A DNA stretch of 64,000 bases from UBA1952 sp965246905 (lineage in GTDB: Bacteria; Bacteroidota; Bacteroidia; Chitinophagales; Chitinophagaceae): positions 1 through 64,000 of the forward strand of contig CBDFFZ010000012.1 in assembly GCA_965246905.1 (NCBI GenBank). Reading direction: 5' to 3'. This document shows positions 43,360-52,682 of this stretch, piece after piece. A program made the translations under genes and the position numbers. A model generated the notes under the pieces. It was given only the letters and a program-made list of their open reading frames with translations. It did not search any database and had not been told where the DNA came from. Position 1 is the first letter of the stretch. Every line of letters starts with the position of its first letter.

Positions 43360-43905
43360 ATGGACGAATCCTTACTCATCGCACGCTGCCGGCAGCAGGA
43401 TAAAAAAGCACAGCGGGCATTGTACGATGCATATGCAGAGCGCCTGATGCCTGTATGCCTACGCTATGTAAAGAATCTCCCGGATGCGGAAGATGCCTTG
43501 CTCAATGGCTTCTATAAATTCTTCCATACGCTCAGCTCTTTCGAATATAACGGCGCGGGAAGCATCTATACCTGGCTCAAAAAAATCGTGGTAAATGAGT
43601 GCCTGATGCTGCTCCGTAAGCGGCCATCCATAAAGTGGGAAGATGAGGAAACAGCAGCAGAAGCAGCGCTTAATATTGATATTTTCTACGCGCTTGAAGC
43701 GAAAGAAATCTTCATGCTCATAGCTGCCCTGCCGGATGGTTACCGCACCGTCTTTAATCTTTATGCCGTAGAAGGCTATAGCCATAAAGAGATAGCCAAC
43801 TTGCTGAGCATTGCGGAAGGAACTTCAAAAAGCCAGCTTAGCAAAGCAAAAGCGCTATTGCAAAAAGTATTGATAAAACACCATAACTATGCGGCAGGAA
43901 AGTGA
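43360..43905 (+). CDS. ECF-type RNA polymerase sigma factor
   Basis: 181 residues from MDESLLIARCRQQD. Region 2 (ALYDAYAERLMPVCLRYVKNLPDAEDALLNGFYKFF, about 22-57) and region 4 (ALPDGYRTVFNLYAVEGYSHKEIANLLSIAEGTSKSQLSKAKALLQK, about 128-174) are typical of Bacteroidota ECF factors. A TTG at 43324 would add 12 codons but ATG 43360 aligns with the family start. Its 3' end overlaps the next gene by 17 bases; that gene looks like its anti-sigma factor. Confidence 0.93.
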   Translation: MDESLLIARCRQQDKKAQRALYDAYAERLMPVCLRYVKNLPDAEDALLNGFYKFFHTLSSFEYNGAGSIYTWLKKIVVNECLMLLRKRPSIKWEDEETAAEAALNIDIFYALEAKEIFMLIAALPDGYRTVFNLYAVEGYSHKEIANLLSIAEGTSKSQLSKAKALLQKVLIKHHNYAAGK

Positions 43906-44542
43906 ATATGATTTATTGAGGGCAAAGCTGGATACATTGGAAAGCACCGACCTCACCGGCAACTGGCACAGCGGAGATGCATGGCTTTTACTCAAAAGCC
44001 GCACCGAAAAGGTTAGAAGTCGCCGCATCCGGGTACTGGTTTATTGCAGTGCGGCTGCTGCCGTTATAGTCGTTGGGATTTTTATTTTTTCGGGGAATGA
44101 ACAGGCCCGATTACCAATGCCTGCAATAGTCCATTCTAAAAAAACAATGCTGGAAGCTGCTCTGCCCGGTACTAAGCCTGCCACTTTAGAATATGGGATG
44201 ACGACAGCGCAGCAAACTATTCTACCGGAGCATATTGCTATTGTACGCCGGAAAAACAAGCGTTCAGAAACGCTGGCAGTAAAGGAGGAATTGATTCGTG
44301 CAACTGAAATAAGTGCACCCATAATAATAAGCGATTTGCCGAAACAAGCAGAAAAGCCAATAGTCAAACACACATGCGTTGAGCCAATTTACACCCTGGA
44401 TGAGATTCGGAGCAATGTGCCCGAGCAGGCGGAGCAGCCTAAAATTTATACCGGCATTTTTGGCCGTGAGGCAGGGCAATTTCATGAGCAGGATAATGAT
44501 GAGCATCAATCCCGGCTAAGCGGGTTCTTACATAAAAACTAA
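43889..44542 (+). CDS. Probable anti-sigma factor (single-pass membrane protein)
   Basis: 217 residues. A cytoplasmic N-terminal part (1-48, ending in basic KVRSRRIRV) precedes one membrane helix (about 49-67, VYCSAAAAVIVVGIFIFSG) and a periplasmic region that is not conserved to my eye. No ZAS zinc motif (HxxxCxxC). The 17-base overlap with the ECF gene and the topology suggest it holds the sigma factor at the membrane. The third gene of the set follows 11 bases on. Confidence 0.7.
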   Translation: MRQESEYDLLRAKLDTLESTDLTGNWHSGDAWLLLKSRTEKVRSRRIRVLVYCSAAAAVIVVGIFIFSGNEQARLPMPAIVHSKKTMLEAALPGTKPATLEYGMTTAQQTILPEHIAIVRRKNKRSETLAVKEELIRATEISAPIIISDLPKQAEKPIVKHTCVEPIYTLDEIRSNVPEQAEQPKIYTGIFGREAGQFHEQDNDEHQSRLSGFLHKN

Positions 44543-44553
44543 CACACTTCTTT

Positions 44554-45720
44554 ATGAGAAAAGCAATCTTCGCACTCCTGCTCCTGGCGGGAGGAGCCAC
44601 CCGTATGCTCGCTCAGGAAATACCCAACTGGCGTACAAAATTTATCCAGCATGGCAAGGCAGAAGCCACTTTCAACATGGCAGAGGGCGCAATTCATCAC
44701 CGCCACCGAGCCTCATTAGGCAATGGCAACCAGCTTACCATAGAGCTGCGGCAGTATGATGATTACCGCTTGCTGCCGGATATTGAAAGGCTAATGAAGA
44801 CGGTGCGCACAGATATAGCCTTCCTGAAAGATAGCTTTGAAGCCAACCCGCAAAGCAGCTACCGCATTGATTATTTAATGGACAACGGAGGCATGAAAGC
44901 TTACCGGATTCACCGCTATGAACCGCAGGATGAGTTTCTTTACCAGAAGTCCGGTGCACAGGTCACGCCCTATAAGCCGGAACCGGATACGCTCAGGGTT
45001 TTATTGGTAAATCCGGAGAATGGCATTAAAGATTGCCAGCTCACCTTTGTACTCCAACGAATGGCGAACCTCGATAACCTGCTTGCCGATGAAGGACGAC
45101 TGAACAACATCATCGATACCTTTAAAAAGGCCACCGCACCCCATTTGCGTTCAGAGAAGAAGCATCCTTATTTGTACGAATCTTCTGTATTTATTAGTAA
45201 GAACAGGAAGGATACCACAAAGCTCCGGATAGATTTTTCCAGGACCTTGCGTAAGGAGCAATGGGATGTGCTCAATCATAGAAGCTCCTTCGATGTATCC
45301 TACAATATTGGTGCCGGGTTTCTTAGGGACAAAGTCGCACCGGCAGCGGAGATTGGCTTGATCTACCGCCTGCCCTCAACAAAATCAAAGGATGTATCTT
45401 CTGTTCTCGGGGTCTATATTTCAGGCTATTTTGGTTTTGAGAAGGGTAGCGATGGGCAGTTCCGTGCCCTTCCAAATTACTGGATCAATGCAGAGCTTGG
45501 TGACGAAGGTTTCAATCATTTTACGCCCTACATCATTACCAGCAGGCTCACGGTAGGGGTAGGATATCTGCTTAGCGGATCGGGAGATTATTATAAAAAA
45601 ACAACGCTCAAAGCTTTCATGAATATCACCCTGAAAAACGGCATTACTTTATCGCCGGAAGTGATTGCCACCGATAATTTACGGCAGGTCTTCCCGGGAT
45701 TGACGCTGAAAGTTTTTTAA
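44554..45720 (+). CDS. Exported protein of the ECF operon, function unknown
   Basis: 388 residues with a signal peptide (1-20, LLAGGATRMLAQ). The C-terminal half has amphipathic strands (SFDVSYNIGAGFLRDK, EIGLIYRLPSTK, YISGYFGFEKG, RLTVGVGYLLSG, ISPEV-type ends) as in an outer membrane barrel, and the N-terminal half is mixed. I do not recognise a family. As the third gene behind sigma and anti-sigma it could be the sensed or regulated envelope component, though that is inference. Confidence 0.68.
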   Translation: MRKAIFALLLLAGGATRMLAQEIPNWRTKFIQHGKAEATFNMAEGAIHHRHRASLGNGNQLTIELRQYDDYRLLPDIERLMKTVRTDIAFLKDSFEANPQSSYRIDYLMDNGGMKAYRIHRYEPQDEFLYQKSGAQVTPYKPEPDTLRVLLVNPENGIKDCQLTFVLQRMANLDNLLADEGRLNNIIDTFKKATAPHLRSEKKHPYLYESSVFISKNRKDTTKLRIDFSRTLRKEQWDVLNHRSSFDVSYNIGAGFLRDKVAPAAEIGLIYRLPSTKSKDVSSVLGVYISGYFGFEKGSDGQFRALPNYWINAELGDEGFNHFTPYIITSRLTVGVGYLLSGSGDYYKKTTLKAFMNITLKNGITLSPEVIATDNLRQVFPGLTLKVF

Positions 45721-45785
45721 AAATTCTGTGAATACCTAAAGGTGCAGACCTGTAAAAGCAAATCCGTACTTTTTTGGTAAAAAGC

Positions 45786-48023
45786 TTATCGGCCAAATTT
45801 ATGCTTCAATGCTGCCAGGGCATCATTTATGTCAGCCGGTTCTTTCACCGCTGCGGCTTGCTTAGGCAGTGGCTTAGCCGCAGGCCGCGCGCCCCTTGCC
45901 GGAACCTCAATCGTTTGTTTAATAGACAAAGCAATACGCTTCCGCTGCACATCCACCTCAAGCACTTTGGCTTTCACCTGCTGACCCAGCTTCAGCGCTT
46001 CGGCAGGGTCTGTAATATATTTATGGGCAATTTCGGATACGTGTACCAGCCCGTCCTGCTTTACACCGATATCTATGAACGCGCCGAATTTCGTAAGGTT
46101 GGTTACAATGCCGGGCAGTACAGCTCCTACGTGCACATCCTCAATAGAAAAAATGTTGGCAAACTCGAATGCCTGTGCTTCATCGCGCGGGTCGAGGCCG
46201 GGCTTTTTCAGCTCTTTCAAAATATCCCGGATGGTATGGATGCCGATGATTTCGGTAACATATTGCTGCGCAGGAATTGCCTTAATCAGCTTTTCATTCC
46301 CAATAAGGCCCGGCACATCCATCTGTAGATCTGCAGCCATACGGCATACTATTGCATAAGCTTCGGGATGCACAGCGCTTTTATCCAGCGGGTTTTCTCC
46401 ATCATTGATCCTCAGAAATCCGGCACATTGCTCATAAGCTTTCGCTCCAAGGCGGGCCACTTTCAGCAGTTGCTTCCGGTTAGTGAAGCGGCCAATCTCA
46501 TTGCGGTGCTGCACAATATTTTCAGCAATCGAAGGGCCGATGCCGCTTACATAGCTCAGCAGGTGCCTGCTTGCCGTATTCAGGTTTACGCCCACGGCAT
46601 TTACGCAGCTTTCCACCGTCTGGTCGAGCTTCTGCTTCAGCAATACCTGGCTTACATCATGCTGATACTGGCCTACGCCAATGCTTTTCGCATCGATCTT
46701 TACCAGCTCCGCAAGCGGGTCCATCAGCCTGCGGCCAATGCTCACAGAGCCACGCACCGTAATATCCTGATCAGGAAATTCAGCCCGCGCCGTATCCGAG
46801 GCCGAATAAACAGACGCGCCGTCTTCATTCACTAAAAATACCGGCAGGCCGAGGGACAACTTCTTGATAAACTGTTCTGTTTCGCGGCCTGCCGTGCCAT
46901 CGCCGATGGCAAAAGCTTCGATGCTGTATTCCTTTACAAGCGTACGTATTTTATGCGCTGCATCGAGCAGTTTATTGTTTTTTTCGTGGATGTAAATAAG
47001 CTCCGTTTTCGTGAGCCCCCCTTTTTCATCAAGGCATACAACCTTGCAACCTGAGCGGTAGCCGGGATCTATGGCGAGGATGCGCCGGGAGCCAAGCGGC
47101 GCTGCAAGCAGGAGCTGGCGCAGATTTGCGGCAAATACATTGATCGATTCCTCATCGGCCTTTGTTTTAAGTGCCATCCGGAACTCGCTCTCTAACCCCG
47201 GCTGCAGCAACCTTCGGTAGGCATCCTTTACTGCGCGCTTTACCTGCGCCCCTGCTTCATTGCTGTGCTTCACAAAAACGCTTTCAAGAGCATCCAATGC
47301 ATCTTCCTCAGGCGGGGCAATCACCATGCGCAGGCATCCTTCCATAAAGCCGCGCAGGATGGCCATAATGCGGTGTGCCGGTATTTTAGCTACCGGCTCG
47401 GAAAAGTCGAAGTAATCTTTGTATTTAATGCCTTCCGCGTCCTTATCAGCCAGCACCTTGCTTTGTACCGTGCCCGTTTGCTCAAACAACCGCCGGATAC
47501 GTGCGCGGGCGGTGGCATCTTCATTGATCAGCTCGGCAATAATATCGCGCGCGCCCTGTAGGGCATCATCCCCGCTTTTTACATTTTCTGTAAGGAAGGC
47601 AGCCGCTTCCTGCTGCACATTTATGGGGCCTTGCGCCAGCAGTAAATTTGCCAGAGGCTCAAGGCCATTTTCACGTGCGGTCTGGGCTTTGGTTTTGCGT
47701 TTGGGCTTGTAAGGCAGGTAAATATCTTCGAGTGCCGCCAGCGTAGAAGCCTTATCCAAAGCAGCCTGTAGCGCTTCTGTCATCCTGCCCTGCTCTGTGA
47801 TTGTTTTTTCTATAAAAGCTTTGCGCTCCGAAAATTCCTGCTGGAATTTTGCCTCATCGCCTATCTGCTGTATCTGCACTTCATCCATCGCGCCGGTGCG
47901 GTCTTTGCGGTAGCGGGCTATAAAGGGCAGGGTTGCCCCCTCATCCATCAGCTCCAATACGGCGGCTACATTTTTCTCGGCAATATTCAGTTTGGCAGCT
48001 ACGCCTGCGGCAAATTGTATCAT
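45786..48023 (-). CDS. tex: Tex-family RNA-binding transcription accessory protein
   Basis: 745 residues, full length. HTH-like N-terminus, YqgF/RNase H-like domain with LAIDPGYRSGCKVVCLD (about 322-338), FAIGDGTAGRETEQF, the HhH region SYVSGIGPSIAENIVQHRNEIGRFTNRKQL (about 495-525) and an S1 RNA-binding domain (GAVLPGIVTNLTKFGAFIDIGVKQDGLVHVSEIAH, about 640-674). Tex is a nucleic-acid-binding protein affecting transcription and stress tolerance; its exact role is poorly known. Monocistronic. Confidence 0.95.
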   Translation of the reverse strand: MIQFAAGVAAKLNIAEKNVAAVLELMDEGATLPFIARYRKDRTGAMDEVQIQQIGDEAKFQQEFSERKAFIEKTITEQGRMTEALQAALDKASTLAALEDIYLPYKPKRKTKAQTARENGLEPLANLLLAQGPINVQQEAAAFLTENVKSGDDALQGARDIIAELINEDATARARIRRLFEQTGTVQSKVLADKDAEGIKYKDYFDFSEPVAKIPAHRIMAILRGFMEGCLRMVIAPPEEDALDALESVFVKHSNEAGAQVKRAVKDAYRRLLQPGLESEFRMALKTKADEESINVFAANLRQLLLAAPLGSRRILAIDPGYRSGCKVVCLDEKGGLTKTELIYIHEKNNKLLDAAHKIRTLVKEYSIEAFAIGDGTAGRETEQFIKKLSLGLPVFLVNEDGASVYSASDTARAEFPDQDITVRGSVSIGRRLMDPLAELVKIDAKSIGVGQYQHDVSQVLLKQKLDQTVESCVNAVGVNLNTASRHLLSYVSGIGPSIAENIVQHRNEIGRFTNRKQLLKVARLGAKAYEQCAGFLRINDGENPLDKSAVHPEAYAIVCRMAADLQMDVPGLIGNEKLIKAIPAQQYVTEIIGIHTIRDILKELKKPGLDPRDEAQAFEFANIFSIEDVHVGAVLPGIVTNLTKFGAFIDIGVKQDGLVHVSEIAHKYITDPAEALKLGQQVKAKVLEVDVQRKRIALSIKQTIEVPARGARPAAKPLPKQAAAVKEPADINDALAALKHKFGR

Positions 48024-48279
48024 TTACGATCGGGGAGGAATTTTTGGATGGCGAATGTAGCAAATGGAATCATATCTAAGGGTCATATAGTAATTGGGTA
48101 GTGTCTCAATTTGAATATTGAACCACGTACTTATTAATTTACCTGCTGTGGGACTATACATATCTACGTTGCAGTGAGCGATATTCATACTGATACACTG
48201 CCAGAATTACAGATGGATTGAAAGATATTGAATAATGGTACAGATGTGGGTTGCATTCCTTATTCCACGCCCAAACTTT

Positions 48280-48287
48280 TACCTTTG
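48280..48287 (+). promoter_or_regulatory. Candidate -7 element for the carboxylase gene
   Basis: TACCTTTG matches TAnnTTTG and lies 11 bases before the ATG at 48299, giving a very short leader. A TTG at 48251-48253 is farther than the usual -33 spacing. The rest of the gap 48024-48279 shows nothing recognisable. Confidence 0.5.
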
Positions 48288-48298
48288 CGCCCACCGAT

Positions 48299-49840
48299 AT
48301 GAAAAACAAGATTGCTCTCCTGAAAGAAAAAACCGCGCAGGCTAAGCTGGGCGGTGGCGCCAAACGAATAGAAAGCCAGCATGGCAAAGGCAAGCTCACC
48401 GCCCGCGAGCGCCTCGAGCTCCTGCTTGATGAAGGCTCTTTTCAGGAAACCGGCATGATGGTAACGCACCGCAGCAAGGACTTCGGGATGGAGAAAGAGC
48501 AATACCTCGGCGACGGCGTTGTTACCGGCTTTGGCACGGTGCATGGCCGGTTGGTGTATGTTTATTCACAGGATTTTACGGTATTCGGCGGCAGCCTCAG
48601 CGAAACACATGCTGAGAAGATCGTAAAGATCATGGACCTGGCGCTGCAGAACGGCGCGCCGGTAATAGGGCTTAATGACAGCGGCGGGGCACGCATCCAG
48701 GAAGGTGTGGTATCCTTAGGTGGCTATGCCGATATTTTTCATCGCAATGTGCAGGCTTCGGGCGTGGTACCGCAGCTTTCCGCCATTATGGGTCCCTGTG
48801 CAGGTGGTGCCGTATATTCCCCGGCCATAACAGATTTTATATTGATGGTGGAGCATACCTCCTATATGTTTGTAACCGGGCCGAATGTGGTAAAAACAGT
48901 GACCCATGAAAATGTAACGAGCGAGGAGCTTGGCGGCGCGCATACGCATGCATCGCGCAGCGGGGTTACGCATTTTGCCTGTGCCCATGAAGTCGAGTGC
49001 ATCGAGCGGCTCAAGGAGCTGCTGAGCTATATGCCGCAAAACTGTGAAGATGAAGCTCCGGTATATCCTTACGAAGCCGGCAATGAGATCCGTGAAAAGC
49101 TGAACAGCATTATCCCTCAAAATCCCAATCAGCCCTATGATATTAAAGAAGTAATTGAAGAAATTACTGACGAGGCTTCCTTCCTCGAAGTGCATAAACA
49201 GTATGCAGAAAATATAGTTGTCGGCTTTGCACGATTGGCAGGCCGGAGCATCGGTATCGTGGCCAACCAGCCTGCAAGTATGGCCGGTGTGCTGGATATC
49301 AATTCGAGCAGGAAGGGCGCAAGGTTTGTGCGGTTCTGCGATGCTTTCAACATCCCGCTGCTGGTACTGGTGGATGTTCCCGGTTTTCTGCCCGGCACCG
49401 ATCAGGAATGGAATGGCATTATTACGAATGGCGCAAAGCTGCTCTATGCATTGAGCGAAGCGACTGTACCTAAAGTAACCATGATTACCCGCAAGGCATA
49501 TGGCGGTGCCTACGATGTAATGAACAGCAAGCACATAGGCGCGGACCTCAATTTTGCCTGGCCAACCGCTGAGATTGCCGTGATGGGTGCAAAAGGAGCT
49601 GCTGAGATCATCTTCAAAAAAGAAATTTCCGAAGCAGCAGATAAAGAAGGCAAAATGAAGGAAAAGGAGCTGGAATACGCCGGCAAATTTGCAAACCCCT
49701 ACGGGGCAGCAGCACGTGGCTTTATTGATGAAGTGATCCTGCCGGAAGTAAGCCGGGAGCGACTCATAAAAGCGTATGCGATGCTGAAAAATAAGGTAGT
49801 GAATACCCCGAAGCGCAAGCACGGAAATATTCCGCTATAA
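48299..49840 (+). CDS. Acyl-CoA carboxylase carboxyltransferase (beta) subunit
   Basis: 513 residues from MKNKIALLKEKTAQAKLGGG; the frame upstream is unsupported. Carboxyltransferase motifs: GGSLSETHAEKIVKIMDLAL, GLNDSGGARIQEGVVSLGGYADIF, CAGGAVYSPAITDF, LVDVPGFLPGTDQEWNGII and RKAYGGAYDVMNSKHIGADL, matching propionyl-CoA carboxylase beta. It transfers CO2 from biotin to propionyl- or another acyl-CoA. No alpha/biotin subunit gene is beside it, so it must come from elsewhere. The next gene starts directly at its stop. Confidence 0.93.
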   Translation: MKNKIALLKEKTAQAKLGGGAKRIESQHGKGKLTARERLELLLDEGSFQETGMMVTHRSKDFGMEKEQYLGDGVVTGFGTVHGRLVYVYSQDFTVFGGSLSETHAEKIVKIMDLALQNGAPVIGLNDSGGARIQEGVVSLGGYADIFHRNVQASGVVPQLSAIMGPCAGGAVYSPAITDFILMVEHTSYMFVTGPNVVKTVTHENVTSEELGGAHTHASRSGVTHFACAHEVECIERLKELLSYMPQNCEDEAPVYPYEAGNEIREKLNSIIPQNPNQPYDIKEVIEEITDEASFLEVHKQYAENIVVGFARLAGRSIGIVANQPASMAGVLDINSSRKGARFVRFCDAFNIPLLVLVDVPGFLPGTDQEWNGIITNGAKLLYALSEATVPKVTMITRKAYGGAYDVMNSKHIGADLNFAWPTAEIAVMGAKGAAEIIFKKEISEAADKEGKMKEKELEYAGKFANPYGAAARGFIDEVILPEVSRERLIKAYAMLKNKVVNTPKRKHGNIPL

Positions 49841-50641
49841 GTGAAAGGGCTGATCAATTGGCTGCTCGCTTCCAGTGTTTTTACTGCGGCCTGCTCTCTT
49901 TCGCTCTGCCTCGCAACAGAAAAGCTACTGCTTGGCGCGGTACCTCCGTTGGTGTCTCCGCTGCACTGCCTAATTATCGGGAGCTCGCTGCTTGAGTACA
50001 ACGTACACCGGCTTTTTAACCCGCATGCAATTTCCGGCATCAACCGCCGCTGGTATTATGCGCTCTCTGCTACCGGACTTTTGCTCTGCCTGGGTTCTTT
50101 GCCCTTCCTCTCCGTACATTTTATAGCGTGGCTGGCATTTTTGGGAGCCATTACCATTAGCTATTCTCTGCCGGTATTCAAGCGGAGGCTGAAAGATTTC
50201 GGATTGCTAAAAATTGCAGTGCTCACTACCGTTTGGGTCATTGCAACCACTGTATTGCCTGTTGTTTACTGGCACAAACCGCTCACCTTTTTCTGGTGGA
50301 AAATCGTGCTCCGCACTGAGCTGATATTTGCGCTTTGTATCGCTTTCGATATACGCGATATGCCTTTTGATGCTTCCCGCAATGTACTTACACTGGCCGG
50401 CAGGCTAGGCATTCCGAAAGCTTACCACATAATAGATGCAGTGCTTTTGGTGTTTTTTATAACCGGCATCTGCCAGCTTTATTTTGAGCGGAGCGTCCTG
50501 CATTTAATAGCTATCGCTATTACTTACATTGCTGCAAAAAGCGCCATTACCTACTCCCGCAGAAACGCGCATAACCATGTGTACCTCGGCCTTATTGATG
50601 GAGTGATGCTGCTTTACGGAGTATTGGTTATTCTCCTATAA
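49841..50641 (+). CDS. UbiA-superfamily-like integral membrane protein
   Basis: 266 residues, about eight membrane helices. AFDIRDMPFDASRNVLTLAGRLG (about 168-190) corresponds to the second Asp motif of UbiA enzymes, but at the first motif the sequence reads LLEYNVHRLFNPH, lacking the NDxxD aspartates. The protein is thus probably not a standard prenyltransferase. Start is GTG immediately after the carboxylase stop, so it is co-translated; a shared role is unclear. Confidence 0.7.
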   Translation: MKGLINWLLASSVFTAACSLSLCLATEKLLLGAVPPLVSPLHCLIIGSSLLEYNVHRLFNPHAISGINRRWYYALSATGLLLCLGSLPFLSVHFIAWLAFLGAITISYSLPVFKRRLKDFGLLKIAVLTTVWVIATTVLPVVYWHKPLTFFWWKIVLRTELIFALCIAFDIRDMPFDASRNVLTLAGRLGIPKAYHIIDAVLLVFFITGICQLYFERSVLHLIAIAITYIAAKSAITYSRRNAHNHVYLGLIDGVMLLYGVLVILL

Positions 50642-50671
50642 AACAGCATCACCGGAAAAATTATCAATATC

Positions 50672-51040
50672 TTAATGCTGCTTAAGTATCTCCTGCCAGT
50701 GGGCCATACTTACGGTACCAACTAAAGCAAGCATAACGATTACAAAAGTGAGGTACAGTGCAGAAAGCGCTACACCAATAATGGCGCACGTCCGGCCAGC
50801 TTTCAGGTTTTTAAAGGAAGATTCGCTATACTGGCCCGGCGCAGCATTGAACAGGGCCATATCTTTTTTTGCAAGGACGAGCGCAATAACGCCACATATT
50901 AATCCGATTATTCCATAGCAAAAGCAGGTAACGATGGATACAATGCCCAGCACCAGCACTGCTGTTGCATTGGGTAGTGCCATCTGGCCACCGGGAAATA
51001 TATTTTGCTGCTGCTGTGGGGGGATGTTTGTGTTTTCCAT
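50672..51040 (-). CDS. Small membrane protein, CCC-motif/DUF4190-like
   Basis: 122 residues. A Gln/Pro-rich N-terminus (IPPQQQQNIFPGGQ) leads to two paired hydrophobic helices (about 25-60 and 84-110) with VLGIVSIVTCFCYGIIGLICGVIALVLAKKD, the pattern of DUF4190/CCC-motif membrane proteins. Function unknown. It starts one base upstream of the DUF2752 stop, consistent with an operon. Confidence 0.75.
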   Translation of the reverse strand: MENTNIPPQQQQNIFPGGQMALPNATAVLVLGIVSIVTCFCYGIIGLICGVIALVLAKKDMALFNAAPGQYSESSFKNLKAGRTCAIIGVALSALYLTFVIVMLALVGTVSMAHWQEILKQH

Positions 51041-51355
51041 CTAAATAAAAATCTGGTTGTTGATAATCTTGTAAACATAAAACCCAAAAGTGATAATTGC
51101 AATACATAGCTGTAAGCCCACAATGAGCGAGGCGCCTTTTCGGAACCTGAATTTCAAATGAAAAGGCAGAAACAGAAATAGCAGTACAAGAGGTATTGCC
51201 GCAGGATGAAGCCGAAGGCTGGTTCCTAATTCACCCCGCAGCAGCGCAATAATGCTGCGTTGCAGCCCACAGCCCGGACAGGCCATGTGCAGCAACTGCC
51301 GCGAAGGGCAGGCGAGCAGGTGGTGCTCCAAAAAACATATCAGCTCTTGATACAC
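51041..51355 (-). CDS. DUF2752 family membrane protein
   Basis: 104 residues. LLHMACPGCGLQRSIIALLRGELGTSLRLHPAAIPLVLL holds the DUF2752 signature CPGCGLQRS followed by helices (about 48-66 and 74-95). The family is widespread, with unknown role. It directly precedes the CCC-motif gene (adjacent bases), a pairing common in Bacteroidota. Confidence 0.85.
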   Translation of the reverse strand: MYQELICFLEHHLLACPSRQLLHMACPGCGLQRSIIALLRGELGTSLRLHPAAIPLVLLFLFLPFHLKFRFRKGASLIVGLQLCIAIITFGFYVYKIINNQIFI

Positions 51356-51388
51356 GTTGCGGCCGGATTAAATGTGAGGTTATAGCTA

Positions 51389-51862
51389 TTATCGTTTTAC
51401 CACCAATGTGCCTGCCATCTTATCATGCAGGGTCTGTTTCTTATCATCCCAAGTCATCATTAAATAGCCAATAAAGAGAATAAGGGTGGAAAGTATCTTC
51501 CCGAAATAACGCCCAGTAGCATTCACAAATGAAATTCTGTTTCCGTCAACGGAAGTAACAACCATTCCCACAGCGCGTTTCCCGATTGTTGCCTGTGCCG
51601 CGCTGGATTCCTGAAGTGCATAATAAAGCCAGTTGGTACCTAAATTGATAAAGGTTGCAGGATTGGAATAATAACGCACAAACCAACTTTGATAATCATG
51701 CCCTGTATAGCCCATAGAATTGCCCAAAGCATAATTCACAACCGCGTTTGCAATGCCTAATATGATGGCATCAATAAGCGCTGCACCTACACGTTCCCAG
51801 AATGTTGCATATACAATAGGTCGCTCTGTAAATATTTGCGATGAATAATTTTCATTTTCCAT
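51389..51862 (-). CDS. RDD family membrane protein
   Basis: 157 residues from MENENYSSQIFTERP; an upstream in-frame stretch lacks support. YATFWERVGAALIDAIILGIANAVVNYALG carries the R and D of the RDD family (about 18-46), IGKRAVGMVV and DDKKQTLHDKMAGTLVV match the rest. About three helices. RDD proteins are of unclear transport or sensor function. It is upstream of the DUF2752 gene on the same strand. Confidence 0.85.
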   Translation of the reverse strand: MENENYSSQIFTERPIVYATFWERVGAALIDAIILGIANAVVNYALGNSMGYTGHDYQSWFVRYYSNPATFINLGTNWLYYALQESSAAQATIGKRAVGMVVTSVDGNRISFVNATGRYFGKILSTLILFIGYLMMTWDDKKQTLHDKMAGTLVVKR

Positions 51863-51968
51863 TAAGTGATTTTTCGTAAAGAAAAAGTCTTTTGATTTAA
51901 CCCGCAAATTGATACGGTTATTAATTTTGCACGCTTTATAAATTTTAATGGTTGGCACGATGCCTCCG

Positions 51969-51976
51969 TATCTTTG
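51969..51976 (+). promoter_or_regulatory. Candidate -7 element for trmB
   Basis: TATCTTTG fits TAnnTTTG and is 11 bases before the trmB ATG. A TTG lies 14 bases upstream of it, short of the usual spacing. Confidence 0.5.
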
Positions 51977-51986
51977 AGGTGTAATT

Positions 51987-52682
51987 ATGGCTCAGAAAAA
52001 GTTAGTGCGCTTTGCTGCTATTGAAACCTATACAAACGTGCTCCAATACCCGGAAGGCATGGCGGGTAACTGGAAAGATCATTTTAAAAATGAACATCCC
52101 ATAACCCTGGAGCTTGCCTGCGGTAAAGGTGAGTACAGTGTAGGGCTTGGCCGGGAGCACAAAGAGCGGAATTTTATTGGCGTGGATGTGAAAGGCAACC
52201 GTATCTACATTGGCGCAAAGAAATCGCTTGCTGAAGGGCTTACGAATGTTGCTTTTCTTCGGACGCAGATCCAGCAATTGCCGCAATATTTTGAACCGGG
52301 AGAAGTCGCTGAAATTTGGATCATTTTTCCTGATCCTTTTCTCCGGGAAGGAAAGGCGAAGAACCGGCTTACCCATCCGCGCTTCCTTGCCCAATACCAA
52401 AAAGTTTTAAAGCCCGGCGCACGTATCCATCTTAAAACGGATTCCAGAGAGTTGTATGATTATACACAGGAATCTATAGCGGAAACCGGCTGCACCGTCC
52501 ACGAAAACATTGCAGACATTTACGGGAAAGATAAAGCTACCGGACCGTTGGCCATACAAACACATTACGAAGGCATGCACCTTGCAGAGGGCCGCATTAT
52601 TAATTACCTTTCTTTTTCGCTGCCGGAAAAAATGATCGTATTGCCGCCTAAAAAGAAAAAGGAAGAGGCAACAAATGACTGA
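51987..52682 (+). CDS. trmB: tRNA (guanine46-N7)-methyltransferase
   Basis: 231 residues. TLELACGKGEYSVGLGREHKERNFIGVDVKGNRIYIGAKKS is the SAM motif I and II region, WIIFPDPFLREGKAKNRLTHPRFLAQY the conserved catalytic block, and LKTDSRELYDYT the third motif. It makes m7G46 in tRNA. It overlaps the DUF5522 gene by eight bases. Confidence 0.95.
   Translation: MAQKKLVRFAAIETYTNVLQYPEGMAGNWKDHFKNEHPITLELACGKGEYSVGLGREHKERNFIGVDVKGNRIYIGAKKSLAEGLTNVAFLRTQIQQLPQYFEPGEVAEIWIIFPDPFLREGKAKNRLTHPRFLAQYQKVLKPGARIHLKTDSRELYDYTQESIAETGCTVHENIADIYGKDKATGPLAIQTHYEGMHLAEGRIINYLSFSLPEKMIVLPPKKKKEEATND

Noticed and set aside
48716..49822. 368-codon minus-strand ORF opposite the carboxylase
   Set aside because: Antisense of a strongly conserved carboxyltransferase; amino acid composition rich in His/Cys/Phe and no motif.
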